64,000 nt of DNA from Microbacterium sp. MYb45 (lineage in GTDB: Bacteria; Actinomycetota; Actinomycetes; Actinomycetales; Microbacteriaceae), in contig NZ_PCPG01000015.1 in the NCBI RefSeq assembly GCF_002979655.1, forward strand, positions 32,796 through 96,795, read 5' to 3'. The notes beneath the pieces are model-generated. The model was not told the origin of the DNA. It ran no database searches and worked only from the letters and a program-made list of their open reading frames with translations. The translations under genes were made by a program, and so were the position numbers. This document shows positions 51,026 to 59,778 of the stretch, one piece after another. Numbering within the stretch: position 1 is the first letter of the stretch; each line of letters opens with the position of its first letter.

Positions 51026-52056
51026 GAGGTCACCCCCGCGCGGGCGGCGACGAGGTCGAGGGCGACGTCGACGATCATGTCTTCCTGGCCGCCCACCATC
51101 CGGCGGCGGCCGAGCTCCACGAGGATGTCGCGGGCGTCGAGGCCGTGCTTCGCGGCCGCGCGCTCGGCGTGCAGCAGGAAGCTCGAGTACACCCCCGCGT
51201 AGCCCAGAGTGAGCGTCTCGCGGTCGACGCGGACGGGGCGGCGCTGCAGCGGACGCACCAGCTCTTCCGCGGCATCCTGCAGCGCGAACAGGTCGCAGCC
51301 GTGCTCCCACCCGAGCAGGTCGACCACCGCGATGAAAGCTTCGATCGGACAGTTGCCCGCCCCGGCGCCCTGCCCTGCGAGAGAGGCATCGACCCGGTAC
51401 ACGCCGTGCTCGACTGCCGTGACGCTGTTGGCGACACTCAGCGAGAGGTTCTCGTGGGCGTGGATCCCGATCTGCGTGCCGGGGTCGAGCATCTCGCGGT
51501 AGGCGTCGACACGGTCGGCGACATCGCGCATCGTGAGGCGCCCGCCGGAGTCGGTGACGTACACACAGTGCGCGCCGGCCGCCTCCATGATCTTCGCCTG
51601 CTCGGCGAGTCCGCGCGGGTCGTTGAGGTGGCTCATCATCAGGAAGCCCGACACATCCATGCCGTGCTCGCGCGCCCAGGTGATGTGCTGGATCGCGACG
51701 TCGGCCTCGGTGCAGTGCGTCGCGACGCGCACGCTCGCGACACCGAGATCGCGAGCGCGGGCGAGGTCGTCGATCGTGCCGATGCCGGGCAGGATCAGGG
51801 TGGTCAAGACGGCGCGGTCCAGCACCTCGGCGGCCGCCTCGATCCACTGCCAGTCGGTGTGCGCACCCTGCCCGTAGGCGACGCTCGAACCGCCGAGGCC
51901 GTCACCGTGCGCGACCTCGATGGCATCGACACCCGCAGCTTCGAGAGCACGGGCGATGCCCTGCACCTGGTCGGTCGTGTAGCCGTGGCCGATGGCGTGC
52001 ATGCCGTCGCGGAGGGTGACGTCCTGCACGTACACGCGGGGAGGAGTGGTGGTCAT
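51022..52056 (-). CDS. nbaI: 4-hydroxy-2-oxovalerate aldolase
   Basis: 344 residues, a DmpG-type HMGL-like TIM barrel. The N-terminal motif VTLRDGMHAIGHGY carries the catalytic Arg and metal-binding Asp, and IGIHAHENLSLSVANS supplies the His ligands. It splits 4-hydroxy-2-oxovalerate to pyruvate and acetaldehyde and channels the aldehyde to the acylating dehydrogenase, with which it forms a complex. The genes overlap (ATGA), matching their partnership. Confidence 0.95.
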   Translation of the reverse strand: MTTTPPRVYVQDVTLRDGMHAIGHGYTTDQVQGIARALEAAGVDAIEVAHGDGLGGSSVAYGQGAHTDWQWIEAAAEVLDRAVLTTLILPGIGTIDDLARARDLGVASVRVATHCTEADVAIQHITWAREHGMDVSGFLMMSHLNDPRGLAEQAKIMEAAGAHCVYVTDSGGRLTMRDVADRVDAYREMLDPGTQIGIHAHENLSLSVANSVTAVEHGVYRVDASLAGQGAGAGNCPIEAFIAVVDLLGWEHGCDLFALQDAAEELVRPLQRRPVRVDRETLTLGYAGVYSSFLLHAERAAAKHGLDARDILVELGRRRMVGGQEDMIVDVALDLVAARAGVTS

Positions 52057-52991
52057 GCGGGAACCCCTGTCCGTTCGGCGACGAGTCGCTCGGCCGTGCG
52101 CAGGGCGGCCGAGGTCATGATGTCGAGATTGCCCGCGTACTCCGGAAGATAGTGGCCGGCGCCCGCCACCTCCAGCAGGACGGTCACGCGCGTGCCGCGG
52201 AACGGGCGATCGAGGGCGGGCACGTAGGCCTCGTCGACCTCGTCGAACTGCACCTGCTGCTTGAGCCGGTAGCCCCCGACGTACGCCTGTACCTCGGCGA
52301 CCATGTCGGCGACCGAGGCGCTGACGGCATCGCGGTCCAGCGCGGCGGGGTCTCCCTCGACCAGGCAGAACACGGTGTCGCGCATGATGAGCGGCGGGTC
52401 GGCGGGGTTGAGCACGATGATGGCCTTGCCGTGGTCGGCGCCGCCGATCACCTCCAGCGCGCGGGCGGTGGTCTCGGTGAACTCGTCGATGTTGGCCCTG
52501 GTGCCGGGACCGGCCGACTTCGAGGCGATCGAGGCCACGATCTCGGCGTAGGCCACCGGGGCGACGCGCGACACCGCGGCCACCATCGGCACCGTGGCCT
52601 GGCCGCCGCACGTCACCATGTTGACGTTGGTCGCACCGAGGTGCGCCTCGAGGTTCACGACCGGCACGACATACGGACCGATCGCCGCGGGGGTCAGATC
52701 GACCATCACCCGTCCGGCGTTGCGCACGAGCGCGTCGTTGCGGGCATGGGCTCCGGCCGAGGTGGCGTCGAACACGAGCTCGACGTCGGCGAACTCGGGC
52801 ATCGCGATGAGTCCGTCCACACCCTCGTGGGTCGTGGCGACACCGAGCCGGCGCGCACGGGCGAGCCCGTCGGACTGCTCGTCGATACCGGCCATCGCGA
52901 CCACGTGCAGCGTGGTCGAGAGTCGCTTGACCTTGATGAGCAGGTCGGTGCCGATGTTGCCCGAGCCGATGATGGCGATGCCGACGGTCAT
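52053..52991 (-). CDS. nbaJ: Acetaldehyde dehydrogenase (acylating)
   Basis: 312 residues, DmpF/MhpF type. The N-terminal Rossmann motif is IIGSGNIGTDLLIK, and the nucleophile is Cys128 in VTCGGQATVP. It converts acetaldehyde, CoA and NAD to acetyl-CoA and NADH as the partner of the aldolase. It overlaps both neighbours by four bases. Confidence 0.95.
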   Translation of the reverse strand: MTVGIAIIGSGNIGTDLLIKVKRLSTTLHVVAMAGIDEQSDGLARARRLGVATTHEGVDGLIAMPEFADVELVFDATSAGAHARNDALVRNAGRVMVDLTPAAIGPYVVPVVNLEAHLGATNVNMVTCGGQATVPMVAAVSRVAPVAYAEIVASIASKSAGPGTRANIDEFTETTARALEVIGGADHGKAIIVLNPADPPLIMRDTVFCLVEGDPAALDRDAVSASVADMVAEVQAYVGGYRLKQQVQFDEVDEAYVPALDRPFRGTRVTVLLEVAGAGHYLPEYAGNLDIMTSAALRTAERLVAERTGVPA

Positions 52992-53830
52992 GCCGCAGCC
53001 CCTTCCGTCGATGTGCCGGATGCGGCGCCGGATGCGGCGCCGAAGAAGTCGGCCCGCACCTCGCCGAGGCCGTCGAGCCGGGCGCGGTACACCCCGGCGG
53101 TCGCGTCGACCATGGGGCCGAGCGCGCCGGAGAGGACGATCTCGCCGGCCCGCAGCGGCTGCCCGCGTCGCGCGACCTCGCGTGCCAGCCAGGCCACCGC
53201 GATCACGGGGCTCCCGAGGCACGCGGCGCCCGATCCGGTCGAGACCGGTCGGTCCTCGCGGTCGAGGGTCATGCCGAGCGCGGTCAGATCGAACCCGTCG
53301 AGGCGTCGGGGCGTGGTGCCGAGCACGACCGCCCCGCTGGAGGCGTTATCGGCGATGGTGTCGGTGATGCGGATGTCCCACCCGGCCACGCGGGAGTCGA
53401 CGACCTCGATCGCGGGCAGCACGAACTCGGTGGCCCGGATCACATCGGCGACGTGCGTGGTGGGGGAGTCGAGGTCGCTGCCCAGCACGAAGGCGACCTC
53501 GGCCTCGGCGCGCGGCTGCAGGAAGCGCGCGAGGTCGATCGGCTCACGGTCGGCGAACATCATGTCGTCGAGCAGCACGCCGTAGTCGGGGCTGTCGACG
53601 CCGAGCTGCGTCTGCACGGCGGGGGAGGTGAGGCCGATCTTGCGGCCGACCACCCGTCGTCCCTCGTCCAGGCGCCGGGCGATGCCGAGCGACTGCACCG
53701 CGTACGCGGCATCCTGATCCGTCTCGCCGAGCAGGTCGCGCACCGGCGCACACGGGCGCCCCGACTCGGCTGCGAGCCGAAGCCGTTCGTCCGCCAGGCG
53801 CACGGCGTTGGAATCCTGGATACCGGTCAC
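52988..53830 (-). CDS. nbaH: 2-oxopent-4-enoate (2-keto-4-pentenoate) hydratase
   Basis: 280 residues. GRKIGLTSPAVQTQLGVDSPDYGVLLDDMM and GALGPMV are nearly as in E. coli MhpD, distinguishing it from the decarboxylase paralogue in the same operon. It adds water to 2-oxopent-4-enoate to form 4-hydroxy-2-oxovalerate. The GTG at 53830 overlaps the stop of the semialdehyde dehydrogenase gene (GTGA). The C terminus carries a short Gly/Ala/Ser-rich repeat (GAASGAASGTS). Confidence 0.92.
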   Translation of the reverse strand: MTGIQDSNAVRLADERLRLAAESGRPCAPVRDLLGETDQDAAYAVQSLGIARRLDEGRRVVGRKIGLTSPAVQTQLGVDSPDYGVLLDDMMFADREPIDLARFLQPRAEAEVAFVLGSDLDSPTTHVADVIRATEFVLPAIEVVDSRVAGWDIRITDTIADNASSGAVVLGTTPRRLDGFDLTALGMTLDREDRPVSTGSGAACLGSPVIAVAWLAREVARRGQPLRAGEIVLSGALGPMVDATAGVYRARLDGLGEVRADFFGAASGAASGTSTEGAAA

Positions 53831-55335
53831 AGTTGCACGCACACGTTCGTCGGCTCGGTGTAGAACTCCAGCGAGTGGTGTCCGCCCTCGCGGCCGATGC
53901 CCGAGAGTCCGACGCCGCCGAAGGGGCTCCGCAGATCGCGCAGATACCAGGTGTTGACCCACGACATCCCGGTGCGCATCTGCTGCGCGACGCGGTGTCC
54001 GCGGGTGAGGTCGGTGGTCCAGGTGACGGCGGCGAGCCCGTAGTCGGTGTCGTTCGCGAGCGCGATCGCCTCCTCCTCGGTGTCGAAGGGGATGAGGGCG
54101 GCGACGGGGCCGAACACCTCTTCGCGCACGGTGCGGTGGCTGTTGTCGAGGCCCGTCCACAGGGTCGGCTCGATCCAGGATCCGCCGTCGAGTCCGTCGC
54201 CGAGGGTCGGGATGCCGCCGCCGGCGAGCACGGTCGCGCCCTCCGCGACGGCGAGGTCGAAGTAGGAGCGCACCTTCTCGCGGTGGGCCTGCGAGATGAG
54301 CGGACCGGTGGTCGTGGCCGGGTCCTCGGGGCGACCCAGACGCAGGCGGGCGGCGTGCTCGGCGAGACCCGCCGCGACGTCGTCGAAGACCGCACGCTGC
54401 ACGTAGATGCGCTCGGTGCACAAGCACACCTGGCCGGTGTTGAGATACGTGGAGCGGGCGAGACCGGCGACGGCGGCGTCGAGGTCGGCGTCCGCGAACA
54501 CGAGAGCGGCGTTCTTGCCGCCGAGCTCGAACGAGACGGGGCGCACGCGGGACGAGACCGCGCGCATGATGGCGGATCCGGTGGACGACTCCCCGGTGAA
54601 GGTCACCCCGTCGATGCCCGGGTGCTTCGTGAGGGCCTCGCCCGCCGAGTCGGCGCCGAAACCGTGCACGACGTTCACGACCCCGGCGGGGACGCCCGCC
54701 TCGGCGAGGATCTCGGCGAGCAGGGTCGCCGACGACGGCGTCTCCTCCGAGGGCTTGATGACGACCGTGTTGCCCGTGGCGAGGGCCGGAGCCAGCTTCC
54801 ACGTGAGCAGCAGCAGCGGCAGGTTCCACGGCACGATCACGGCGACGACCCCGAGCGGCTTGCGCACCGCGTAGTTCAGGGCGCGGCGCCCGTCGGGCAG
54901 CTCGGTCAGGAACGAGTCGAGACCCGCCGACGAGACCGTGTCGGCGAAGGAGCGGAAGTTCGCGGCGGCGCGTGCCACATCGAGGTCGCGGGCGAGGGCC
55001 TCGGGCTTGCCGGTGTCGCCGACCTCGGCCGCGACGAGCTGGTCGGCGCGGCGGTCGATCGCGTCGGCCACCCCGCGCAGCAGGCGGGCGCGCTCGGCGA
55101 CGGTCATCCGTCCCCAGGGTCCGTCGAACGCGGCGCGAGCGGCGGCCACGGCGCGGTCGACCTGCTCGGTGCCGGCCTCGTGCACCTCGGCGATGACCGA
55201 GCCGTCGACCGGGCTGATCTTCTGGAACGTGGCGATCCCCTCCACGCGCTCGCCGGCGATCATGTTGTGGATCGCGCGCGGCGCCCGCCCCGGCTCGGCG
55301 GCACGGAGGGGAGGCGTCATCGTCTCGGAAGGCAT
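53827..55335 (-). CDS. nbaE: 2-aminomuconate-6-semialdehyde dehydrogenase
   Basis: 502 residues, aldehyde dehydrogenase superfamily. Catalytic Cys304 in NTGQVC, general base Glu270 in FELGGK, and Asn171 in the PWNLP loop. Given its operon it should oxidise 2-aminomuconate semialdehyde to 2-aminomuconate with NAD, although 2-hydroxymuconate semialdehyde dehydrogenases look much alike. It is the first gene of the nine-gene operon. A TAGCCT box ends six bases before the ATG at 55335, implying a leaderless operon mRNA. Confidence 0.9.
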   Translation of the reverse strand: MPSETMTPPLRAAEPGRAPRAIHNMIAGERVEGIATFQKISPVDGSVIAEVHEAGTEQVDRAVAAARAAFDGPWGRMTVAERARLLRGVADAIDRRADQLVAAEVGDTGKPEALARDLDVARAAANFRSFADTVSSAGLDSFLTELPDGRRALNYAVRKPLGVVAVIVPWNLPLLLLTWKLAPALATGNTVVIKPSEETPSSATLLAEILAEAGVPAGVVNVVHGFGADSAGEALTKHPGIDGVTFTGESSTGSAIMRAVSSRVRPVSFELGGKNAALVFADADLDAAVAGLARSTYLNTGQVCLCTERIYVQRAVFDDVAAGLAEHAARLRLGRPEDPATTTGPLISQAHREKVRSYFDLAVAEGATVLAGGGIPTLGDGLDGGSWIEPTLWTGLDNSHRTVREEVFGPVAALIPFDTEEEAIALANDTDYGLAAVTWTTDLTRGHRVAQQMRTGMSWVNTWYLRDLRSPFGGVGLSGIGREGGHHSLEFYTEPTNVCVQL

Positions 55336-55341
55336 GGGCTC

Positions 55342-55411
55342 AGGCTAGGAAGGTTCGAGGGATGCCGACAAATACTCTCTTGATGCACTGCCATGCCCAT
55401 ACGGCTATAGT
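55342..55411. promoter_or_regulatory. Divergent promoter region of the catabolic operon and LysR gene
   Basis: TAGCCT on the minus strand (55342-55347) lies six bases before the operon ATG; TATAGT on the plus strand (55406-55411) lies seven bases before the LysR ATG at 55419. CCATACGG at 55397-55404 abuts the LysR -10. Its inverse CCGTATGG (56414-56421) and the similar CCGAATGG (56393-56400) recur upstream of the LVIVD gene, suggesting a common LysR-type site. Confidence 0.5.
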
Positions 55412-55418
55412 CCGGATC

Positions 55419-56387
55419 ATGGTCACCGATCGACTGCTCGACGGACGGGTCAAGATCCGCCACCTCGTCCTCATCACCGCCATCGCGGACGAAGGCACCC
55501 TGGTGCGCGCCGCCGAGTCGCTGCACATCACCCAGCCCGTCGTCACCCGCGGCCTCCGCGAGGTCGAAGACGTCTTGGGTGTGCCGCTGTTCGAGCGGCT
55601 GCCCCGCGGGGTCAGGCCCACGCAGTACGGACACTCGTTCATCGAACGCGCCCGCTCGGTACTCGCCGAACTGCGCGCTGCGGGCGAGGAGGTGCGGCTG
55701 CTGCAGGCCGGCCAGCTCGGCACCGTCACGGTCGGCACGCACCTCGCCGGCTCGAACCTGCTGCTGCCGCGGGCCATCGCCGGGCTCAAGGCCGAGCATC
55801 CGCGGCTGACCGTGGTGGTGCGCGAGGGCACGCCCGACACGCTGCAGCAGCTGCTGCTCTCGGGCGACCTCGACCTCACGGTCGGGCGGCTCTCACCGAC
55901 GGTGCCGGTGCGGCTCGAGCAGGAACGGCTGCACCAGGAGCCGATCCGCCTGGTCGCGCGAGCGGGGCATCCGGTGCTCGGCGGGGTCAAGGCCAACTCG
56001 CTCGCCGAGTTGATCTCGTATCCGTGGATCTTCCCCGTCGCGCAGACCGCGCTGCGGGCCGAGCTCGAAGCGGTCTTCTTCCACGAGGGGCTGCCGCTGC
56101 CGCCCGACCGGGTCGAGTGCACGTCGATGCTGACGCTGCGGACCCTGCTCATCTCGACCGACGTGATCGCGGCCCTGCCGATGTTCATCGCCGTCGACGA
56201 CCGCGAGCTGCGGATCCTGCCCACGCCGTTGAGTTCCATCCGCCGTTCGGTGGGCGTGACGGTGCCGAAGGATCGGGCGCCGTCGCCCGCGGCATCCGCT
56301 CTACTCACCCACCTGCGCGAAGAGGGTGCACGTCTCGCCGAGCTCGAGCGCGAGTACGCGCAGACGGAGCCGCGCTTCGCCGGCTGA
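55419..56387 (+). CDS. LysR-family regulator
   Basis: 322 residues. The N-terminal HTH (GTLVRAAESLHITQPVVTRGLREVEDVLGVPLFERLPRGVRPT) is classic LysR; the rest is the periplasmic-binding-like effector domain. It is divergent from the 3-hydroxyanthranilate operon and is its probable activator, with a pathway metabolite as inducer (inference; the nba operon also has a LysR-type gene as I recall). The start is fixed by the TATAGT box seven bases upstream. Confidence 0.9.
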   Translation: MVTDRLLDGRVKIRHLVLITAIADEGTLVRAAESLHITQPVVTRGLREVEDVLGVPLFERLPRGVRPTQYGHSFIERARSVLAELRAAGEEVRLLQAGQLGTVTVGTHLAGSNLLLPRAIAGLKAEHPRLTVVVREGTPDTLQQLLLSGDLDLTVGRLSPTVPVRLEQERLHQEPIRLVARAGHPVLGGVKANSLAELISYPWIFPVAQTALRAELEAVFFHEGLPLPPDRVECTSMLTLRTLLISTDVIAALPMFIAVDDRELRILPTPLSSIRRSVGVTVPKDRAPSPAASALLTHLREEGARLAELEREYAQTEPRFAG

Positions 56388-56510
56388 TATGTCCGAATGG
56401 TCATAGCTCTGACCCGTATGGATATTGGACAGCATCGCTCCCGCAGGGTGAACCTGATGAGACGACACGACGTCGTGACGATCTCACCCGATTCAGCCAA
56501 TGGAGGCGAC

Positions 56511-58124
56511 ATGGCCGGCTCTCCCTACGTGCCCGATGCGAAGAAGTACCGCCCGGAGGACTTTCAGCGCGTCGAGGGTGAACCGGCCGACCCGGACCCC
56601 TCGACCTGGGGCATGCAGCCCGACGGCACCTTCCTGCCGCCGGAGCACACGCCGTCGGTTCCGCGTGACGTGTTCGTCGACTGGCCGGGCCAGCTCGACT
56701 ACCGCGACCCCGAGACCTATTCCCTCAACGCGACCGCCGAGGCGTTCTACCCGATCGTGGTGAACACCAGCCACTCGTGGCAGTGCATCTACGACTGGGA
56801 CGGCCGCCGCCTCATGCTGCACTACGGCGGCGGCAACCACTGGAAGCTCTACGACATCACCGACCCGCGCGACCTCACGATCGTCGATGAGGAGCAGTGG
56901 GGGTGGGACGACCCCCGCCCGCAGTTCGGCGCCACCACGGTGCAGTGGAACCAGAAGCTGGGAAAGCACATCGCCATCCAGGCGAGCGAGACCCCGCGGT
57001 ACTTCCTCAAGGGACGTGTCGCCAACAAGTGGATCGACGACACCGTCGAGGGGCAGCTGAAGGAGTGGGAAGGCCTGCGCGGCTTCCGCACCTGGGAGAT
57101 GAACGGCCCGAGCCCGCGCGACTGGACGCTCCTCACCGAGGTCTCGACCGACCCGAACCACGGACCGGACGAGATCCAGGAGGGCAACGGCGTGCTCGAC
57201 CTGCCGGTCTACTACGGCGACAAGTACCTCTTCGTGGCCACCGCGCCCGACAACACGTTCACCAACCAGCCGTACAAGACCACGCTGTGGACGGCGGGGC
57301 ACGCGGCCTACGACGTCTCCGACCCGGCGAAGCCGGAACTGCTCTCGAACTGGTGGGTGCCCGGGTCCCGTGCCGGCGAGGAGGCGGACTCCGAGTACCT
57401 CGCCGACAACGAGCGCTGGAACAACAAGACCTCGTGGTTCGGCTCGCGCATGGGCATCTTCCTGCCGCGCTCGGTCGAGTCCGGGTGGAAGTACGGCTAC
57501 GCCGCCCAGGGCGGTCAAGGCTTCTTCGTGCTCGACGTGTCCGACCCCACGAACATCAACCACGTCGGCTGGTGCCACCTCCCGGTCAGCGTCGCCGGCA
57601 CCGAGGGCGACAACGTCGACACCACACAGGTCGAGGAGACGGGCTACGTCTACGTCTCGGGCTACCCGATGAACACCGACTGCTATGAGCCGGCCAAGGA
57701 GATCTACCAGATCAACGTGAGCGACCCCACGAACCCGCGGGTCGTGCGCACCCTGCCTCGGCCGACCCCGCCGGCCGAGGCCGCGTTCACCGACTGGGCG
57801 CAGCGCCGCGGATCGTTCGGTCCCAAGCGCTCGGGCTACTTCACCAACACGGGCACCCCGCACGGCGGAGTCATCCCCTACGCGTTCTATGCCGCGGGGC
57901 TGCAGATCTTCGACGTGCGCGACCCCGAGAACCCGCAGGTCGGTGCGTACTTCGTGCCGCCGATCGGCCTCAAGGACGACGATGACCTGGCCGCACCCGT
58001 GCACGGCATCTTCGTCGAGTGGGACCGCAACGTGATCTGGCTCTTCGCCAACCACGGCATCTACGCGGTCTCGACCCCGCTGCTGGGTGAGGTCGTCACC
58101 GGCATCCCCGCCACCGACGGCTGA
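56511..58124 (+). CDS. LVIVD-repeat beta-propeller-like protein of unknown function
   Basis: 537 residues. Repeated segments such as WKLYDITDPRDLTIVDE, AAYDVSDPAKPELLSNWW, GFFVLDVSDPTNINHVGW, IYQINVSDPTNPRVVR and LQIFDVRDPENPQVGAYFV are LVIVD-type propeller blades. There is no signal peptide, and His/Trp residues are frequent (HSWQCIYDWDGRRLMLHYGGG). The ATG at 56511 is supported by TGGAGG a few bases upstream; earlier in-frame ATGs lack a ribosome site. Candidate LysR half-sites lie 90-120 bases upstream. Its role is unknown; a secondary part in aromatic catabolism is only suggested by position. Confidence 0.75.
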   Translation: MAGSPYVPDAKKYRPEDFQRVEGEPADPDPSTWGMQPDGTFLPPEHTPSVPRDVFVDWPGQLDYRDPETYSLNATAEAFYPIVVNTSHSWQCIYDWDGRRLMLHYGGGNHWKLYDITDPRDLTIVDEEQWGWDDPRPQFGATTVQWNQKLGKHIAIQASETPRYFLKGRVANKWIDDTVEGQLKEWEGLRGFRTWEMNGPSPRDWTLLTEVSTDPNHGPDEIQEGNGVLDLPVYYGDKYLFVATAPDNTFTNQPYKTTLWTAGHAAYDVSDPAKPELLSNWWVPGSRAGEEADSEYLADNERWNNKTSWFGSRMGIFLPRSVESGWKYGYAAQGGQGFFVLDVSDPTNINHVGWCHLPVSVAGTEGDNVDTTQVEETGYVYVSGYPMNTDCYEPAKEIYQINVSDPTNPRVVRTLPRPTPPAEAAFTDWAQRRGSFGPKRSGYFTNTGTPHGGVIPYAFYAAGLQIFDVRDPENPQVGAYFVPPIGLKDDDDLAAPVHGIFVEWDRNVIWLFANHGIYAVSTPLLGEVVTGIPATDG

Positions 58125-58144
58125 GGCCGCCCCGGAACTTCGGC

Positions 58145-58179
58145 GTCCGTCCTGCACATCAGGGGCGTGCAGGACGGAC
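58145..58179 (+). terminator. Terminator after the LVIVD gene
   Basis: GTCCGTCCTGCAC (58145-58157) and GTGCAGGACGGAC (58167-58179) form a perfect 13-bp stem with a 9-nt loop, 20 bases after the stop. It separates this gene from the MFS gene, which probably has its own promoter or depends on read-through. Confidence 0.7.
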
Positions 58180-58231
58180 ACCGGACCCGGCTTCCCGCAG
58201 CATCCACGACGATCCCTCCCGAAAGAGATCC

Positions 58232-59722
58232 ATGAACCAGAACGTCCGACCGTGGCCGGCCCTGTGGGCGCTGTGCATCGGCTTCTTCATGATCCTCGTC
58301 GACACGACGATCGTGGCGATCGCCAACCCGGTCATCCTCGCGGCGTTCGACGCCGACCTGACAACCGTCATCTGGGTCACCAGCGCCTACCTGCTCGCCT
58401 ATGCGGTCCCGCTGCTGGTGACCGGCCGGCTCGGTGACCGGTTCGGCCCCAAGCGGGTCTATCTCGTGGGCCTCGTCGTGTTCACCCTCGCCTCGCTGGC
58501 GTGCGGGCTGGCCGACAGCATCGGGATGCTCATCGCCGCGCGGGCCGTGCAGGGTTTCGGTGCCGCGCTGATGACGCCGCAGACCATGGCGATCATCGCC
58601 CGGGTCTTCCCGCCGCGCGGTCGCGGTCAGGCGATGGGGGCGTGGGGCGCGGTCGGCGGACTGGCGACGCTCGTGGGGCCGATCCTCGGCGGTGTGCTCA
58701 CCGACACGGTCGGCTGGGAGTGGATCTTCTTCGTCAACGTCCCGGTCGGCATCGTCGCCTTCGTGATCGCCTGGCGTCTGGTGCCTAACCTGGAGGGGCA
58801 CCCGCATCGCTTCGACTGGCTCGGCGTCGCCCTCTCCGGACTCGGCCTCTTCCTGCTGGTGTTCGGCATCCAGGAGGGCGAGGTCTACGACTGGGGTGTG
58901 ATCCTCGGTCCGATCACGGTGTGGGGACTGATCGTCACCGGCGTCGTGCTGCTGGTGCTCTTCGTGCTGTGGCAGCGCTTCAATCGCGCCGAGCCGCTCA
59001 TGCCGCTCGCTCTGTTCCGCGACCGCAACTTCTCGGTCGCGAACGCCACGATCTTCCTCGTCGGGGTCGGCATCACGGCGATGCCGGTGCCGCTCGCCTT
59101 CTACTTCCAGGTCGCCCGCGGCCTCGACCCCACACTCGCGGCGCTCATGCTCGCACCGATGGCGGTGGTCTCGGGCGTGCTCGGGCCGTTCGTCGGCAAG
59201 CTGAGCGACCGGATCGGCCCACGCTGGGTGACCTTCGCGGCCTTCGTCATCTCGGCTGTGGCCATGGCCTGGTACGCGGCGACCATGACCCTCGACGCGC
59301 CCTTCTGGCTCCTGCTGCTCCCCTCCGCACTGCTGGGGGTGGGCGTCTCCGGGATGTTCGGGCCGCTCGCCTCGACGGCCACGCGGAACCTGCCGCACAC
59401 CCAGGCGGGAGCGGGATCCGGGGTGTACTCGACGACCAGGCAGATGGGGTCGGTGATCGGATCGGCGTTGCTGGCCGTGCTGATGAACGTGACGCTCGCC
59501 GCACACATCACCGGCTTCGTGCCCGGCGCGATCCACCCGGGGACCGAGCTGTCGGCTGAGGACGGCGGCGGACTCGCGGCGGCCATGTCGCAGTCGCTGC
59601 TGCTTTCGGCCATCGCCTTCGCGGTGTGCGCGATCGTCGTGGTGTTCTTCGAGAAGCCGCGGCCCTGGGGTGCACCGGCCGCCCCGCAGACGGTGAGCTC
59701 GGTCGTGAGAGAGGGACGATGA
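58232..59722 (+). CDS. MFS transporter, DHA2 (14-helix) family
   Basis: 496 residues with about 14 hydrophobic helices. Motif A is visible (GRLGDRFGPKRVYLVGL) and motif C-like glycines in the fifth helix (WGAVGGLATLVGPILGGVL). DHA2 proteins such as EmrB/QacA export drugs or organic acids using the proton gradient. Adjacent to aromatic catabolism it could export toxic intermediates or handle tryptophan metabolites (inference). The ATG at 58232 has GAAAGAG upstream. Its stop overlaps a possible start of the next ABC gene. Confidence 0.87.
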   Translation: MNQNVRPWPALWALCIGFFMILVDTTIVAIANPVILAAFDADLTTVIWVTSAYLLAYAVPLLVTGRLGDRFGPKRVYLVGLVVFTLASLACGLADSIGMLIAARAVQGFGAALMTPQTMAIIARVFPPRGRGQAMGAWGAVGGLATLVGPILGGVLTDTVGWEWIFFVNVPVGIVAFVIAWRLVPNLEGHPHRFDWLGVALSGLGLFLLVFGIQEGEVYDWGVILGPITVWGLIVTGVVLLVLFVLWQRFNRAEPLMPLALFRDRNFSVANATIFLVGVGITAMPVPLAFYFQVARGLDPTLAALMLAPMAVVSGVLGPFVGKLSDRIGPRWVTFAAFVISAVAMAWYAATMTLDAPFWLLLLPSALLGVGVSGMFGPLASTATRNLPHTQAGAGSGVYSTTRQMGSVIGSALLAVLMNVTLAAHITGFVPGAIHPGTELSAEDGGGLAAAMSQSLLLSAIAFAVCAIVVVFFEKPRPWGAPAAPQTVSSVVREGR

Positions 59723-59778
59723 TGACGGCACTCGCAGTGGATCCAACATCCAGAACCAGGAAACAGGAGAAGGCTCCG

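Noticed and set aside
50219..53830. Calling both MhpD-like proteins hydratases or a recent duplication
   Set aside because: Their diagnostic segments differ (GFTSQAKAQQMGV versus GRKIGLTSPAVQTQLG), matching decarboxylase and hydratase respectively, as in dmp/nba operons.
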